In this document: positions 16,630 to 24,712 of the stretch, piece by piece
How positions within the stretch are numbered: position 1 is the first letter of the stretch
How the letters are laid out: every line of letters starts with the position of its first letter
Source of the DNA: Flavobacteriales bacterium
GTDB lineage: Bacteria > Bacteroidota > Bacteroidia > Flavobacteriales_F > PHOS-HE28
Assembly: GCA_017987895.1 (NCBI GenBank)
Contig: JAGNSU010000016.1
Location: forward strand, 1 to 48,252
DNA length: 48,252 bases
Direction of reading: 5' to 3'
The notes under the pieces: model-generated
What the model was told of the DNA's origin: nothing
The model's database searches: none
Seen by the model: the letters and a program-made list of their open reading frames with translations, nothing else
Position numbers and translations under genes: made by a program

Positions 16630-18123
16630 ATGTCCTACGGCCTCTTCTCCAGAAAATCGATCGAGCACCTAACCGGCGCGCACGCCGAGAGCCTGAACCC
16701 ACTGAAACGGACCCTCAGCTCCACCAATTTGATCGCCCTGGGTATTGGTGCGATCATCGGTGCGGGCCTCTTCGTGCGCACGGCCGCAGCGGCCGCCAAC
16801 TGTGCCGGTCCGTCCGTGACGATCGCGTTCATTGTGGCCGCCTTGGGTTGTGCCTTCGCGGGCCTGTGTTACGCCGAACTGGCGAGCATGATCCCGGTCG
16901 CGGGTAGCGCCTACACATATACTTATGCGACCATGGGCGAGTTCGTCGCCTGGATCATCGGGTGGGACCTGATCCTGGAGTACGCCATCGGGGCGGCCAC
17001 CGTGGCCATCGCATGGAGCGAGTACCTGAACAAATTGCTGGAATATTTCGGCATGCGCATACCGTATGAATGGTCCCATTCGCCCTTCGAATCGTTGCAC
17101 GATGCGAGCGGCGCGGTGATCGCTACGGGCATGATCAACATACCGGCCATTCTGATCCTCGCGCTTTTGTCCCTGGTCTTGATCCGGGGCACGAAGGAGA
17201 GCGCCATGCTCAATGGCATCATCGTGGTGACCAAGGTGGCTATCGTCATCCTGGTGATCCTCTTCGGCTGGCAGTTCATGAACCCGGCCAACCACACCCC
17301 CTACATACCGGCGGCATCGACCTATACGGACCCTCTGGGCGTGACGCATCCTTTCGGTGGCATCATGGGCATCCTGCAAGCGGCGGGCATCGTGTTCTTC
17401 GCGTTCATCGGTTTCGATGCGGTGAGCACCGCGGCACAGGAGGCCAAGAACCCGAAGCGGGGCATGCCGATCGGTATCCTTGGGTCCCTGGCGATCTGTA
17501 CGGTGCTCTACATCCTCTTCTCCCATGTGTTGACAGGTCTGGCGACGGTGGAGGATTTCCGTACCCATGGGAAGGAGGCTTCCGTGTCATGGGCCATCAG
17601 CAATTACATGCCAGGGTATGAGTGGCTGAGCAAATTGGTCACCGTCGCCATTCTCGCGGGTTTCTCTTCCGTGATCCTGGTGATGTTGCTGGGCCAGAGC
17701 CGCGTAACGTATAGCATGAGCCGCGACGGTTTGGTACCGAAGGTCTTCTCGCAGGTCCACCCGAAGTTCAAAACCCCGCACAAGGCCAACATGATCATCT
17801 TCGTGCTCACCTCCCTCTTTGCGGCCTTCGTCCCCGGTGATGTGGTGGGAGAGATGACGAGCATCGGGACGTTGTTCGCGTTCATCCTTGTGTGCATCGG
17901 TGTATGGCTCCTTCGCAGGAGCCATCCGGATCTTCCCCGTCAATTCAAGACCCCGATGGTCCCGTTGGTACCGATCCTCGGCATCATCGTTTGTGGCGCC
18001 ATGATCTTCGGCCTGGGCTGGACCAACTGGTTGCGGCTCGCCGGGTGGCTGGCTATCGGATGTGTCATCTACTTCACGTACAGCATTCGCCACAGCAAGC
18101 TGCGCAAGGGCGAACACAGCTGA
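16630..18123 (+). CDS. APC-superfamily amino-acid permease (CAT-like)
   Basis: 497 residues from the ATG at 16630 (MSYGLFSRKSIEHL), preferred over the upstream in-frame ATG at 16570 because homologues of this type begin with a short basic segment before helix 1. Features: LGIGAIIGAGLFVRTAAAA, the first helix with its broken Gly-rich substrate site; FAFIGFDAVSTAAQEAKNP, the diagnostic helix-6 to loop segment of cationic amino-acid transporters; and RVTYSMSRDGLVPKVFSQVH. About 12-14 helices. It would import or exchange amino acids across the inner membrane; the exact substrate is not readable. A second permease gene begins 3 bases after its stop. Confidence 0.9.
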   Translation: MSYGLFSRKSIEHLTGAHAESLNPLKRTLSSTNLIALGIGAIIGAGLFVRTAAAAANCAGPSVTIAFIVAALGCAFAGLCYAELASMIPVAGSAYTYTYATMGEFVAWIIGWDLILEYAIGAATVAIAWSEYLNKLLEYFGMRIPYEWSHSPFESLHDASGAVIATGMINIPAILILALLSLVLIRGTKESAMLNGIIVVTKVAIVILVILFGWQFMNPANHTPYIPAASTYTDPLGVTHPFGGIMGILQAAGIVFFAFIGFDAVSTAAQEAKNPKRGMPIGILGSLAICTVLYILFSHVLTGLATVEDFRTHGKEASVSWAISNYMPGYEWLSKLVTVAILAGFSSVILVMLLGQSRVTYSMSRDGLVPKVFSQVHPKFKTPHKANMIIFVLTSLFAAFVPGDVVGEMTSIGTLFAFILVCIGVWLLRRSHPDLPRQFKTPMVPLVPILGIIVCGAMIFGLGWTNWLRLAGWLAIGCVIYFTYSIRHSKLRKGEHS

Positions 18124-18126
18124 TCG

Positions 18127-19536
18127 ATGAGCGGTTTCCATCGTTCGCTCGGCCTGTGGGACGCCACCATGCTCGTGGCCGGTTCCATGATCGGTTCCGG
18201 TATCTTCATTGTGAGCGCGGGCATGCTGCGCGACCTCGGTTCGCCGGCCTGGATGCTCATGGCCTGGTTGGTGGCGGGGATCCTTACGGTGCTGGCCGCG
18301 CTCAGCTATGGAGAGCTCGCGGGCATGATGCCCAAGGCCGGTGGGCAGTTCGTTTATCTACAGCGGGCCTATGGCAAACTCACGGCCTTCCTCTACGGAT
18401 GGACGGCCTTCACCGTGATCACCTCGGGCATCATCGCGGCCGTGGCCGTCGCCTTCGCGAAGTTCAGCGCGGTCTTCTTCCCGGTCCTGTCGCCTGACAA
18501 CATTCTTATTGACGCGGGCTTCATGAAGGTGAGCACTGCGCAGGTCTATGCGGTGGCCGCCATCCTGCTGCTCACGCTCTTCAACACACGTGGCGTGGAG
18601 AGCAGCAAGACCTTCACCACCGTCTTCACCACGGCGAAGATCGTGGCGGTGCTGGCGCTCATCGTTGTGGGCCTGGCCGTCGGCTTGGGAACCGATGTGC
18701 TTGCCACCAACTTCAGTGTGGGCTGGAACGCGGCACAACTTGCCGGGGATGGAACGCTCACACCGCTGACCGGTGCCGCGCTGATCAGCATGCTTGGTGT
18801 GGCCATGGTCGGTTCGCTCTTCAGCAGCGACGGTTGGAACAGCATCACCTTCATTGCCGGGGAGGTCAAGGAGCCCCAGCGCAACATCCCCCGCAGCCTA
18901 GTGCTCGGCACCTTCCTGGTGACGGCCCTCTACGTGCTGGCGAACATCACCTACCTCGCCCTGCTGCCGAACGAGGGCATCATGCACGCCGAGGCCGATC
19001 GCGTGGGCACCGCAGCCGCACAGATGATCATGGGCCCGGCGGCCGTTGCGGTCATGGCCGGGCTGATCATGGTGAGCACCTTCGGTTGTATCAATGGGTA
19101 TGTGCTGGTGGGTCCACGCATGTACTACGCCATGGCGAAAGAGGGCTTGTTCTTCAAGAAGGCAGGTGAGCTGAGCCCCAGAGGTGTGCCCCAATGGGCG
19201 CTATGGGTGCAGTGCATCTGGGCCTGTGTGCTCTGCTTCAGCGGCACCTACGGCGACCTGCTGGACTATGCCACCTTCGCTTCACTGCTCTTCTACGTGG
19301 TGACCATCACCGGGCTCTTCATCCTGCGGAAGCGTGAGCCGGATGCTGAGCGGCCGTATCGCGCCTTCGGCTATCCCTTGGTGCCGGCGCTCTACATCCT
19401 GTGCGCGCTCGGTTTCTGCGTGAACCTGCTGGTGAACAAGCCGGATTTCACCGTGGGCAGTTTGGTGATCGTGGCCCTGGGAGCGGTGGTCTTCTTCGCC
19501 ACCGGCATGCACAAGACCGAGCCAGGAAAGGCCTAA
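18127..19536 (+). CDS. APC-superfamily amino-acid permease (LAT-like exchanger)
   Basis: 469 residues, separated by only 3 bases from the preceding permease and surely co-transcribed. Helix 1 reads TMLVAGSMIGSGIFIVSAGML, and FSSDGWNSITFIAGEVKEPQRNIPRSL is the helix-6 to loop segment of the L-type exchanger group (SteT-like). About 12 helices, ending in a short polar tail. The two permeases are only distantly alike, so they probably handle different amino acids rather than being a recent duplication. They could form an uptake/exchange pair, but that is inference. Confidence 0.9.
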   Translation: MSGFHRSLGLWDATMLVAGSMIGSGIFIVSAGMLRDLGSPAWMLMAWLVAGILTVLAALSYGELAGMMPKAGGQFVYLQRAYGKLTAFLYGWTAFTVITSGIIAAVAVAFAKFSAVFFPVLSPDNILIDAGFMKVSTAQVYAVAAILLLTLFNTRGVESSKTFTTVFTTAKIVAVLALIVVGLAVGLGTDVLATNFSVGWNAAQLAGDGTLTPLTGAALISMLGVAMVGSLFSSDGWNSITFIAGEVKEPQRNIPRSLVLGTFLVTALYVLANITYLALLPNEGIMHAEADRVGTAAAQMIMGPAAVAVMAGLIMVSTFGCINGYVLVGPRMYYAMAKEGLFFKKAGELSPRGVPQWALWVQCIWACVLCFSGTYGDLLDYATFASLLFYVVTITGLFILRKREPDAERPYRAFGYPLVPALYILCALGFCVNLLVNKPDFTVGSLVIVALGAVVFFATGMHKTEPGKA

Positions 19537-19581
19537 CGTTCCTGCGGCACGGTTTGCTGCCGCTGCCTGCGGCCAACTGAC

Positions 19582-20181
19582 CTAGTTCGTCTGCTCCCTC
19601 CGCTTGATCTCGTCGCGGATCTTCGAGGCGCGCTCGTAGTCCTCGTCGTCCAGCGCTTGCTGGAGCATGGCTTTGAGGTCCTCGATGGTGCTGCCCTTGA
19701 TGGAGCGCACGGGCTTGTCCTTTTCCTTCTCCACTTTCTCCGCGTGGGTCTCCTCTTTGCCTTCCTCGCCTTCTTCCACACGCAGGCCGGCGGCGCTCAT
19801 GATGAACTCGAAGGTGTGGATCGGGCATTCGAATCGGAGGGCGAGGGCGATGGCGTCGCTACTGCGGGCGTCGATCTCTACTTCCTGGTCGTTCTGCACC
19901 AGCACGAGCTTGGCGTGGAAGATGCCTTCCACCAGATCGTTGATGATCACCTCCTTCAAGGTGATGCCCAGGTTATCGGCCACGTTCTTGAACAGGTCGT
20001 GGGTGAGGGGCCTTGCCGGCTTAATGTTCTCCACTTGGATCGCGATGGCCTGGGCCTCCACGCCGCCGATGATGATGGGCAGGCGACGCTCGCCATGGGC
20101 CTCGGTGAGGATCAGCGCGTAAGCCCCCGCGTGCGTGTGGCTGTACGTGATGCGTAGGAACTTCAACTCTACCTTCTCCAT
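19582..20181 (-). CDS. Bifunctional nuclease (BFN/DUF151) domain protein with UVR motif
   Basis: 199 residues. The BFN domain spans about 1-130, with YALILTEAHGERRLPIIIGGVEAQAIAI, PLTHDLFKNVADNLG, and VEIDARSSDAIALALRFECPI, the core signature. A highly charged linker (about 135-158) joins it to a C-terminal UvrB/UvrC-type motif (about 164-197; EDLKAMLQQALDDEDYERAS). BFN proteins were named for DNase/RNase activity in plants; the bacterial role is uncertain. The gene lies downstream of etfA on the same strand but has its own TATCTTCA element 21 bases before the start. Confidence 0.9.
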   Translation of the reverse strand: MEKVELKFLRITYSHTHAGAYALILTEAHGERRLPIIIGGVEAQAIAIQVENIKPARPLTHDLFKNVADNLGITLKEVIINDLVEGIFHAKLVLVQNDQEVEIDARSSDAIALALRFECPIHTFEFIMSAAGLRVEEGEEGKEETHAEKVEKEKDKPVRSIKGSTIEDLKAMLQQALDDEDYERASKIRDEIKRREQTN

Positions 20182-20202
20182 CCTAAGGGCGCGGCGGGGC
20201 TG

Positions 20203-20210
20203 TGAAGATA
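20203..20210 (-). promoter_or_regulatory. -7-like element TATCTTCA of the bifunctional nuclease gene
   Basis: Same octamer as before the LamG gene at 22104-22111, and the same 21-base gap to the start codon. Confidence 0.4.
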
Positions 20211-20304
20211 ACCCGCAGGGTGGTTGGCTCCGTGTTGCCCGGTCAAATGGACCATTGGCGGAATTGCCACAAGAACGAAGCTCGGAAAGAAGGGTGCCCG
20301 GTCA

Positions 20305-21258
20305 TCAATGCTCGGCCTTGAGCTTCTTCGCCGCCTCGATCAATTTGGGCAATACCTCGAAAGCATCGCCGACAATGCCGTAGTCAGCGGCTTTGAAGAA
20401 GGGTGCCTCGGGATCCTTGTTGATCACGGCGATCACCTTGCTCTGGTTCACGCCGGCCAAATGCTGGATGGCACCGCTGATGCCAATGGCGATGTAGCAG
20501 TTCGGGCGGATGGCCACACCGGTCTGGCCCACATGCTCGTGGTGCGGACGCCAGTGCATATCGGCCACGGGGCGGCTGCACGCGGTGGCACCGCCCAACA
20601 AGGTGGCCAGCTCCTCTACGCCCGCCCAGTTCTCCGGTCCCTTCATTCCCCGGCCGGCGCTCACCACGATCTCCGCCTCGGGCAATGGGATACCCGCACC
20701 GGCCGCCCGCGTTTCCTTCACCGTGATTCGGGCAGCGCCCAGGTCGCCACTGAATTCTTCCACGGTGGCGCCACCTGTGCCCGCTTCGATGGGAATGCTG
20801 TTGGCCATCATGCTGATCACCTTGATCGGGGTCTTGATCTCCACCCACGCTTGTGCCTTGCCGCTGAACACGTTGCGTTTCACGCGGAAGCCGTTCGCGG
20901 TGTCCGGCAGGGTGATCGCACCGGCGACCTGCCCCGCTTTGAGCCGCGCCGCTACACGCGGTGCCACGGCCTTGCCCAGGTTGTCCTGTGTGAACACGAT
21001 CACCTGCGCGCCCTCAGCCTGCGCGACCGCGGACACGAGCTTGGTGAGTTGTTGACCGTCGTCGGTCTTCGCGGCGCGGGCCACGACCACCTTGTTCGCG
21101 TTCAGTGCACCGAGCCGGTCGGCCGGGGCATCGCCGAAGCTGACGGCGGTAACGGTGGTGCCGGAAGCATCGGCCACTTTGCGGCCGTAGGTCAGGGCTT
21201 CCAAGGCGGCCTTGGCCACCTTCGCTCCACGGGTTTCGATGAAAACGAGGACGCTCAT
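20305..21258 (-). CDS. etfA: Electron transfer flavoprotein alpha subunit
   Basis: 317 residues from the ATG at 21258. The N-terminal domain (MSVLVFIETRGAKVAKAALEAL) and the C-terminal FAD-binding domain are both plain: VSAGRGMKGPENW, the loop GATACSRPVADMHWRPHHEHVGQTGVAIRPNCYIAIGISGAIQH in part, and INKDPEAPFFKAADYGIVGDAFEVLP. With EtfB it forms the heterodimer that carries electrons from acyl-CoA and other dehydrogenases to the quinone pool through ETF-quinone oxidoreductase. etfB ends two bases upstream. No dehydrogenase or oxidoreductase partner lies in the window. Confidence 0.95.
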   Translation of the reverse strand: MSVLVFIETRGAKVAKAALEALTYGRKVADASGTTVTAVSFGDAPADRLGALNANKVVVARAAKTDDGQQLTKLVSAVAQAEGAQVIVFTQDNLGKAVAPRVAARLKAGQVAGAITLPDTANGFRVKRNVFSGKAQAWVEIKTPIKVISMMANSIPIEAGTGGATVEEFSGDLGAARITVKETRAAGAGIPLPEAEIVVSAGRGMKGPENWAGVEELATLLGGATACSRPVADMHWRPHHEHVGQTGVAIRPNCYIAIGISGAIQHLAGVNQSKVIAVINKDPEAPFFKAADYGIVGDAFEVLPKLIEAAKKLKAEH

Positions 21259-21260
21259 GA

Positions 21261-22001
21261 TCAGATGACTTTGGCTTCGGTGTGGAGGAGTTCGATGAGC
21301 TTTCCGGCATCGTCGGCCGGGATCATTTTGCACGCCTGCTTGGCGGGCGGAAGCTCGAAGGCCACCGTGCGCGCCGTCACTTCGACCGTTGCCCCAGGCA
21401 CCACGGTGAGCGGCTTGGTGCGCGCGGCCATGATCCCGCGCATGTTGGGGATGCGCTGCTCGGCCATGCCTTTCGCGCAGCCCACCACGAGCGGTAGCGC
21501 TACTTCGCATACTTCCACACCGCCCTTCACATCGCATTCCAGGGTGGCGGTGGTGCCGGCCACATCGAGCTTGCTCACCACGGGCAGGTAGGGGAGGTCC
21601 AGCAGTTCGGCGAGCATGGCGCCCACTTGGCCTCCGTTGTGATCGATGGTCTCCTTGCCGGCGAGGATCAGGTCGTAGCCTTTGTCCTTTGCGTACGCGG
21701 CGATCTGCTCGGCCACTTCGAACGCGTCGTTCGGTTGCGCATCTACACGTACGGCGTCATCCGCACCTATCGCCAGCGCCTTGCGGATGGTGGCATCGGT
21801 GTCGGCACCGCCCACGGTGATGCTGGTCACCGTACCGCCCTGCGCTTCTTTCAGTTCCAAGGCGCGCACCAGGGCGTACCATTCATCGTAGGGGTTCACG
21901 ATGAAAGTGACGCCGTTCCCATCGTACTGGGTGTTACTGTTCGTGAAGGCGATGCGGGCCGTGGTGTCGGGCACCTGGCTGATCAGAACGAGGATCTTCA
22001 T
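21261..22001 (-). CDS. etfB: Electron transfer flavoprotein beta subunit
   Basis: 246 residues from the ATG at 22001 (MKILVLISQVPDTTARI), the standard EtfB beginning; the frame extends further upstream without meaning. Conserved features: VNPYDEWYALVRALELKE, ADDAVRVD, LILAGKETIDHNGGQVGAMLAELL, the beta-subunit signature with AMP-binding residues, and a C-terminal region rich in lysine and proline. It pairs with EtfA, encoded two bases downstream. A strong -7 element, TATTTTCG, lies 27 bases before the start. It is divergent from the LamG/T9SS gene, and the 131-base gap between them holds both promoters. Confidence 0.95.
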   Translation of the reverse strand: MKILVLISQVPDTTARIAFTNSNTQYDGNGVTFIVNPYDEWYALVRALELKEAQGGTVTSITVGGADTDATIRKALAIGADDAVRVDAQPNDAFEVAEQIAAYAKDKGYDLILAGKETIDHNGGQVGAMLAELLDLPYLPVVSKLDVAGTTATLECDVKGGVEVCEVALPLVVGCAKGMAEQRIPNMRGIMAARTKPLTVVPGATVEVTARTVAFELPPAKQACKMIPADDAGKLIELLHTEAKVI

Positions 22002-22028
22002 CGGAAGGCGTCTTGCGCTTTGGGGCCG

Positions 22029-22036
22029 CGAAAATA
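22029..22036 (-). promoter_or_regulatory. -7 element TATTTTCG of etfBA
   Basis: Exact TAnnTTCG, 27 bases before the etfB ATG. The same octamer is found before hppA, the RAYT gene, the TrmH-family gene and tRNA-Leu. Confidence 0.6.
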
Positions 22037-22103
22037 CACCGCATCGGCCAAGGCGACGGAAGAGATGGTCCTGGCGTCTGAAGTTGGTGATCCGGACCGC
22101 ATT

Positions 22104-22111
22104 TATCTTCA
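22104..22111 (+). promoter_or_regulatory. -7-like element TATCTTCA of the LamG/T9SS gene
   Basis: It stands 21 bases before the ATG at 22133. A TTG at 22084-22086, 17 bases upstream, is a possible -33 element. Confidence 0.4.
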
Positions 22112-22132
22112 CCCGGACCAAGACGCCACCCC

Positions 22133-23509
22133 ATGGCCCGCCTTCGCCCGCACTTCGCAGCCACCCTGATCACCGGACTGTTCGTACCCTCGCTCATTGC
22201 CCAGAACAATGCGCTGGACTTCGATGGTATCGACGACCAGGTGATCGTTCCCGGGGCGTCCGCACTGATCGCCAACACCACGGCCATGACGCTGGCCTGC
22301 TGGGTGTATCCCACCAACACGGCCCCCGCTTTTCCGGATTTCGATGGGATCGCCGGGTTCCGCAACGAATTCGATTGCGACTTCTACCTGATCCAGATAT
22401 CGCCAACGAACACCATAGAGGGACGCATCCGCGTGAACGGCGGATTGTTCTCTACCGTTACCAGCACCGCGCTCCAACTGAACACTTGGCAGCACCTGGC
22501 TCTGGTCTATGATGGGGCGACGTTGAAGATCTACCACAATGGATCACTGGACGGGTCGATCGCCGCCACCGGCACCATCACCAACCCGGCCGTCGATATG
22601 CGTGTAGGCAATGTGGTGTACGATATCAATGATTTTCTGCTGGATGGTCAGGTGGATGAACTGGTCCTGTTCGGAAGGGCGCTACCTGCTGGTGAAGTGC
22701 AATGCCTGGCATACGGAGAGGTCTATGACGACACGGATCTGCTCCTGCACTACACCTTCGATCAGGGAACGTCCGGTGGGACCAATACCGGAATCACTTC
22801 GCTGACCGATGACCAGGGTGCGGTCGATGGCACACTGACCAACTTCGCATTGACCGGCACGGTCTCCAACTTCGTGAACGGCTTCGTGGAAGGCTCTGTG
22901 CAGGACCTCACCATCTGCCAGGGCGAGAGCATCATCATCGATGGTCTTCCTGTTTCCCAGCCCGGTTCGTACACCGGCACCGTCACCTCTCCTTTGGGTT
23001 GTACCACCACGGCCACAGTGGTCCTTTCGGTGACCCCGGTGGAGACCGGTGTTACCCAACTCAATGTGAACCTGATCGCCTTGGCCACTGGCGCCGCGCT
23101 GCAGTGGTTGGATTGCGGGAACGGTTCCGCAGAGGTCCCCGGCGCCACCACGTCCACCTTCACTCCGGCCGCGAATGGATCCTATGCCGTGGAGGTCACC
23201 CAGGGCGGCTGCGTTGATACAAGCGCGTGCTACGACGTGGTCGGGATCGGATCGAACGAGTATGACCCGCTCGCTGGTATGAGCGTCCTGCTGGACGCGG
23301 ATGGACACACGCTGTTGGTGATCGGGACAGATGCACTGGGTAAAGCGACGATCACCATCCGCGATATGCAAGGGCGCATCGTGCGCATGGATGCCGCTTC
23401 TGCGGACCGTTCCAGTATCGATCTGGCCCAGCTTCCAGCTGGTGCCTACTTGGTGCAGGTCGCCATGGCAAAAGCGCAACGCGTGTGGCGCGTTGTGTTG
23501 GCGCGGTGA
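22133..23509 (+). CDS. Secreted LamG-domain protein with T9SS sorting domain
   Basis: 458 residues. The signal peptide ends near VPSLIAQ (residue 23). A concanavalin-like LamG domain follows (about 27-220): LDFDGIDDQVIVPG, MTLACWVYPTN, NTWQHLALVYDGATLKIYHNG and GQVDELVLFGRALPAGEV are textbook for this fold, which binds carbohydrate or protein ligands. The middle holds SPLGCTTTATVVLSV and a second repeat-like segment, typical of Bacteroidetes surface proteins. The last about 75 residues form a type A sorting domain (KATITIRDMQGRIVRMD, then LPAGAYLVQV), which directs export by the type IX system and surface attachment. Partner and ligand are unknown. Confidence 0.88.
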   Translation: MARLRPHFAATLITGLFVPSLIAQNNALDFDGIDDQVIVPGASALIANTTAMTLACWVYPTNTAPAFPDFDGIAGFRNEFDCDFYLIQISPTNTIEGRIRVNGGLFSTVTSTALQLNTWQHLALVYDGATLKIYHNGSLDGSIAATGTITNPAVDMRVGNVVYDINDFLLDGQVDELVLFGRALPAGEVQCLAYGEVYDDTDLLLHYTFDQGTSGGTNTGITSLTDDQGAVDGTLTNFALTGTVSNFVNGFVEGSVQDLTICQGESIIIDGLPVSQPGSYTGTVTSPLGCTTTATVVLSVTPVETGVTQLNVNLIALATGAALQWLDCGNGSAEVPGATTSTFTPAANGSYAVEVTQGGCVDTSACYDVVGIGSNEYDPLAGMSVLLDADGHTLLVIGTDALGKATITIRDMQGRIVRMDAASADRSSIDLAQLPAGAYLVQVAMAKAQRVWRVVLAR

Positions 23510-23542
23510 GCGAGGTACCTCCAAGGCTGAGGAGCGCCCCAC

Positions 23543-23550
23543 TACATTTG
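23543..23550 (+). promoter_or_regulatory. -7 element TACATTTG of the E1 beta gene
   Basis: Exact match to TAnnTTTG; 18 bases separate it from the ATG at 23569. Confidence 0.65.
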
Positions 23551-23568
23551 GGCCCCTTATCATCTCCC

Positions 23569-24552
23569 ATGCGCACCATCCAATACCGCGAAGCCCTGAA
23601 CGAGGCCATGAGCGAGGAGATGCGCCGCGACCCGAACGTCTTCCTCATGGGCGAGGAGGTGGCCGAGTACGACGGTGCCTACAAGGTGAGCAAGGGCATG
23701 CTGGCGGAGTTCGGTGAGAAACGCATCATCGACACACCCATCAGCGAGTTGGGCTTCACTGCCATCGGCGTGGGTGCGGCCATGAACGGGTTGCGGCCGA
23801 TCATCGAGTTCATGACCTGGAACTTCGCGGTTCTAGCCAGCGACCAGATCATCAACCATGCGGCCAAGATGCTGCAGATGAGCGGCGGGCAATTCCACAT
23901 CCCGATCGTGTTCCGCGGTGGCAATGGTAGCGCAGGCCAGTTGGCCGCCACGCACAGCCAGAGCTATGAGGCGTTCTACGGGAACATCCCGGGCCTCAAA
24001 GTGGTGACGCCGAGCACTCCGTTCGATGCGAAGGGCCTGCTGAAGAGCGCGATCCGCGATGATGACCCCGTGCTGGTGATGGAAAGCGAACGCATGTACG
24101 GCGACAAGGGCGACGTACCCGATGGCGAATACCTGGTGCCCATCGGTGTGGCCGATGTGAAACGCCCTGGCACCGACGTCACCATCGTGAGTTTCGGGAA
24201 GATGATGAAGGTGGCCCTGGCCGCAGCGGAAGAACTACAGAAGGAAGGCGTGAACGCCGAAGTGATCGATCTGCGCACCATCCGGCCATTGGATACCGCC
24301 ACGTTGATCGCCAGCGCGAGGAAGACCAACCGCATAGTGGTGGTCGATGAGAACTTCCCCATGATGAGCGTGGCCAGCGAGATCGCCTATCGCGTGCAGA
24401 AGGACGCGTTCGACTTCCTCGATGCGCCGGTGATCCGTGTGAACCAGGCGGATACCCCGCTACCGTTCAGCGCACCGCTGATCGAGGCCAGCTTGCCCAA
24501 TCCCGCCCGCGTGATCGCGGCGGTGAAGGAGGTGATGTACATACAGAAGTAG
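23569..24552 (+). CDS. pdhB: Pyruvate dehydrogenase E1 component, beta subunit
   Basis: 327 residues from the ATG at 23569, which lies 18 bases after an exact TAnnTTTG element. The opening IQYREALNEAMSEEMRRDPNVFLMGEEVAEYDGAYKVSKG and the blocks DTPISELGFTAIGVGAAMNGLRPI and HSQSYEAFYGNIPGLKVVTPSTP are the E1-beta signature; GEEVAEYDG carries residues at the thiamine-diphosphate site. With E1-alpha it decarboxylates pyruvate in the pyruvate dehydrogenase complex. The alpha subunit, E2 and E3 are not in the window. A branched-chain or acetoin E1-beta is a formal alternative, but the ending and motifs fit the pyruvate enzyme best. Confidence 0.9.
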   Translation: MRTIQYREALNEAMSEEMRRDPNVFLMGEEVAEYDGAYKVSKGMLAEFGEKRIIDTPISELGFTAIGVGAAMNGLRPIIEFMTWNFAVLASDQIINHAAKMLQMSGGQFHIPIVFRGGNGSAGQLAATHSQSYEAFYGNIPGLKVVTPSTPFDAKGLLKSAIRDDDPVLVMESERMYGDKGDVPDGEYLVPIGVADVKRPGTDVTIVSFGKMMKVALAAAEELQKEGVNAEVIDLRTIRPLDTATLIASARKTNRIVVVDENFPMMSVASEIAYRVQKDAFDFLDAPVIRVNQADTPLPFSAPLIEASLPNPARVIAAVKEVMYIQK

Positions 24553-24613
24553 GAGCAGGGGCAGGAGCAGAGGGCAAGAGCTCCAGTCTCACATTGCGCC
24601 TGCCCCTGCTCCT
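24551..24613. terminator. Word-repeat inverted repeat after pdhB
   Basis: The arms 24551-24565 (AGGAGCAGGGGCAGG) and 24599-24613 are exact reverse complements with a 33-base loop. The left arm overlaps the last base pair of the pdhB stop. Arms are built from GGAGCA/GGGGCA words. Probably the pdhB transcript end. Confidence 0.55.
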
Positions 24614-24635
24614 GCTCTTCTTCCCCCAAGATCCC

Positions 24636-24643
24636 TATTTTCG
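24636..24643 (+). promoter_or_regulatory. -7 element TATTTTCG of hppA
   Basis: Exact TAnnTTCG in the 160-base gap before hppA, giving a leader of about 65 bases. Confidence 0.55.
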
Positions 24644-24712
24644 CGCCCCTCTTTCCTCCAACGGGGTGGAAAGACGCTGAAAGAGAAGAACATAACACAC
24701 AATTGAGAGACG

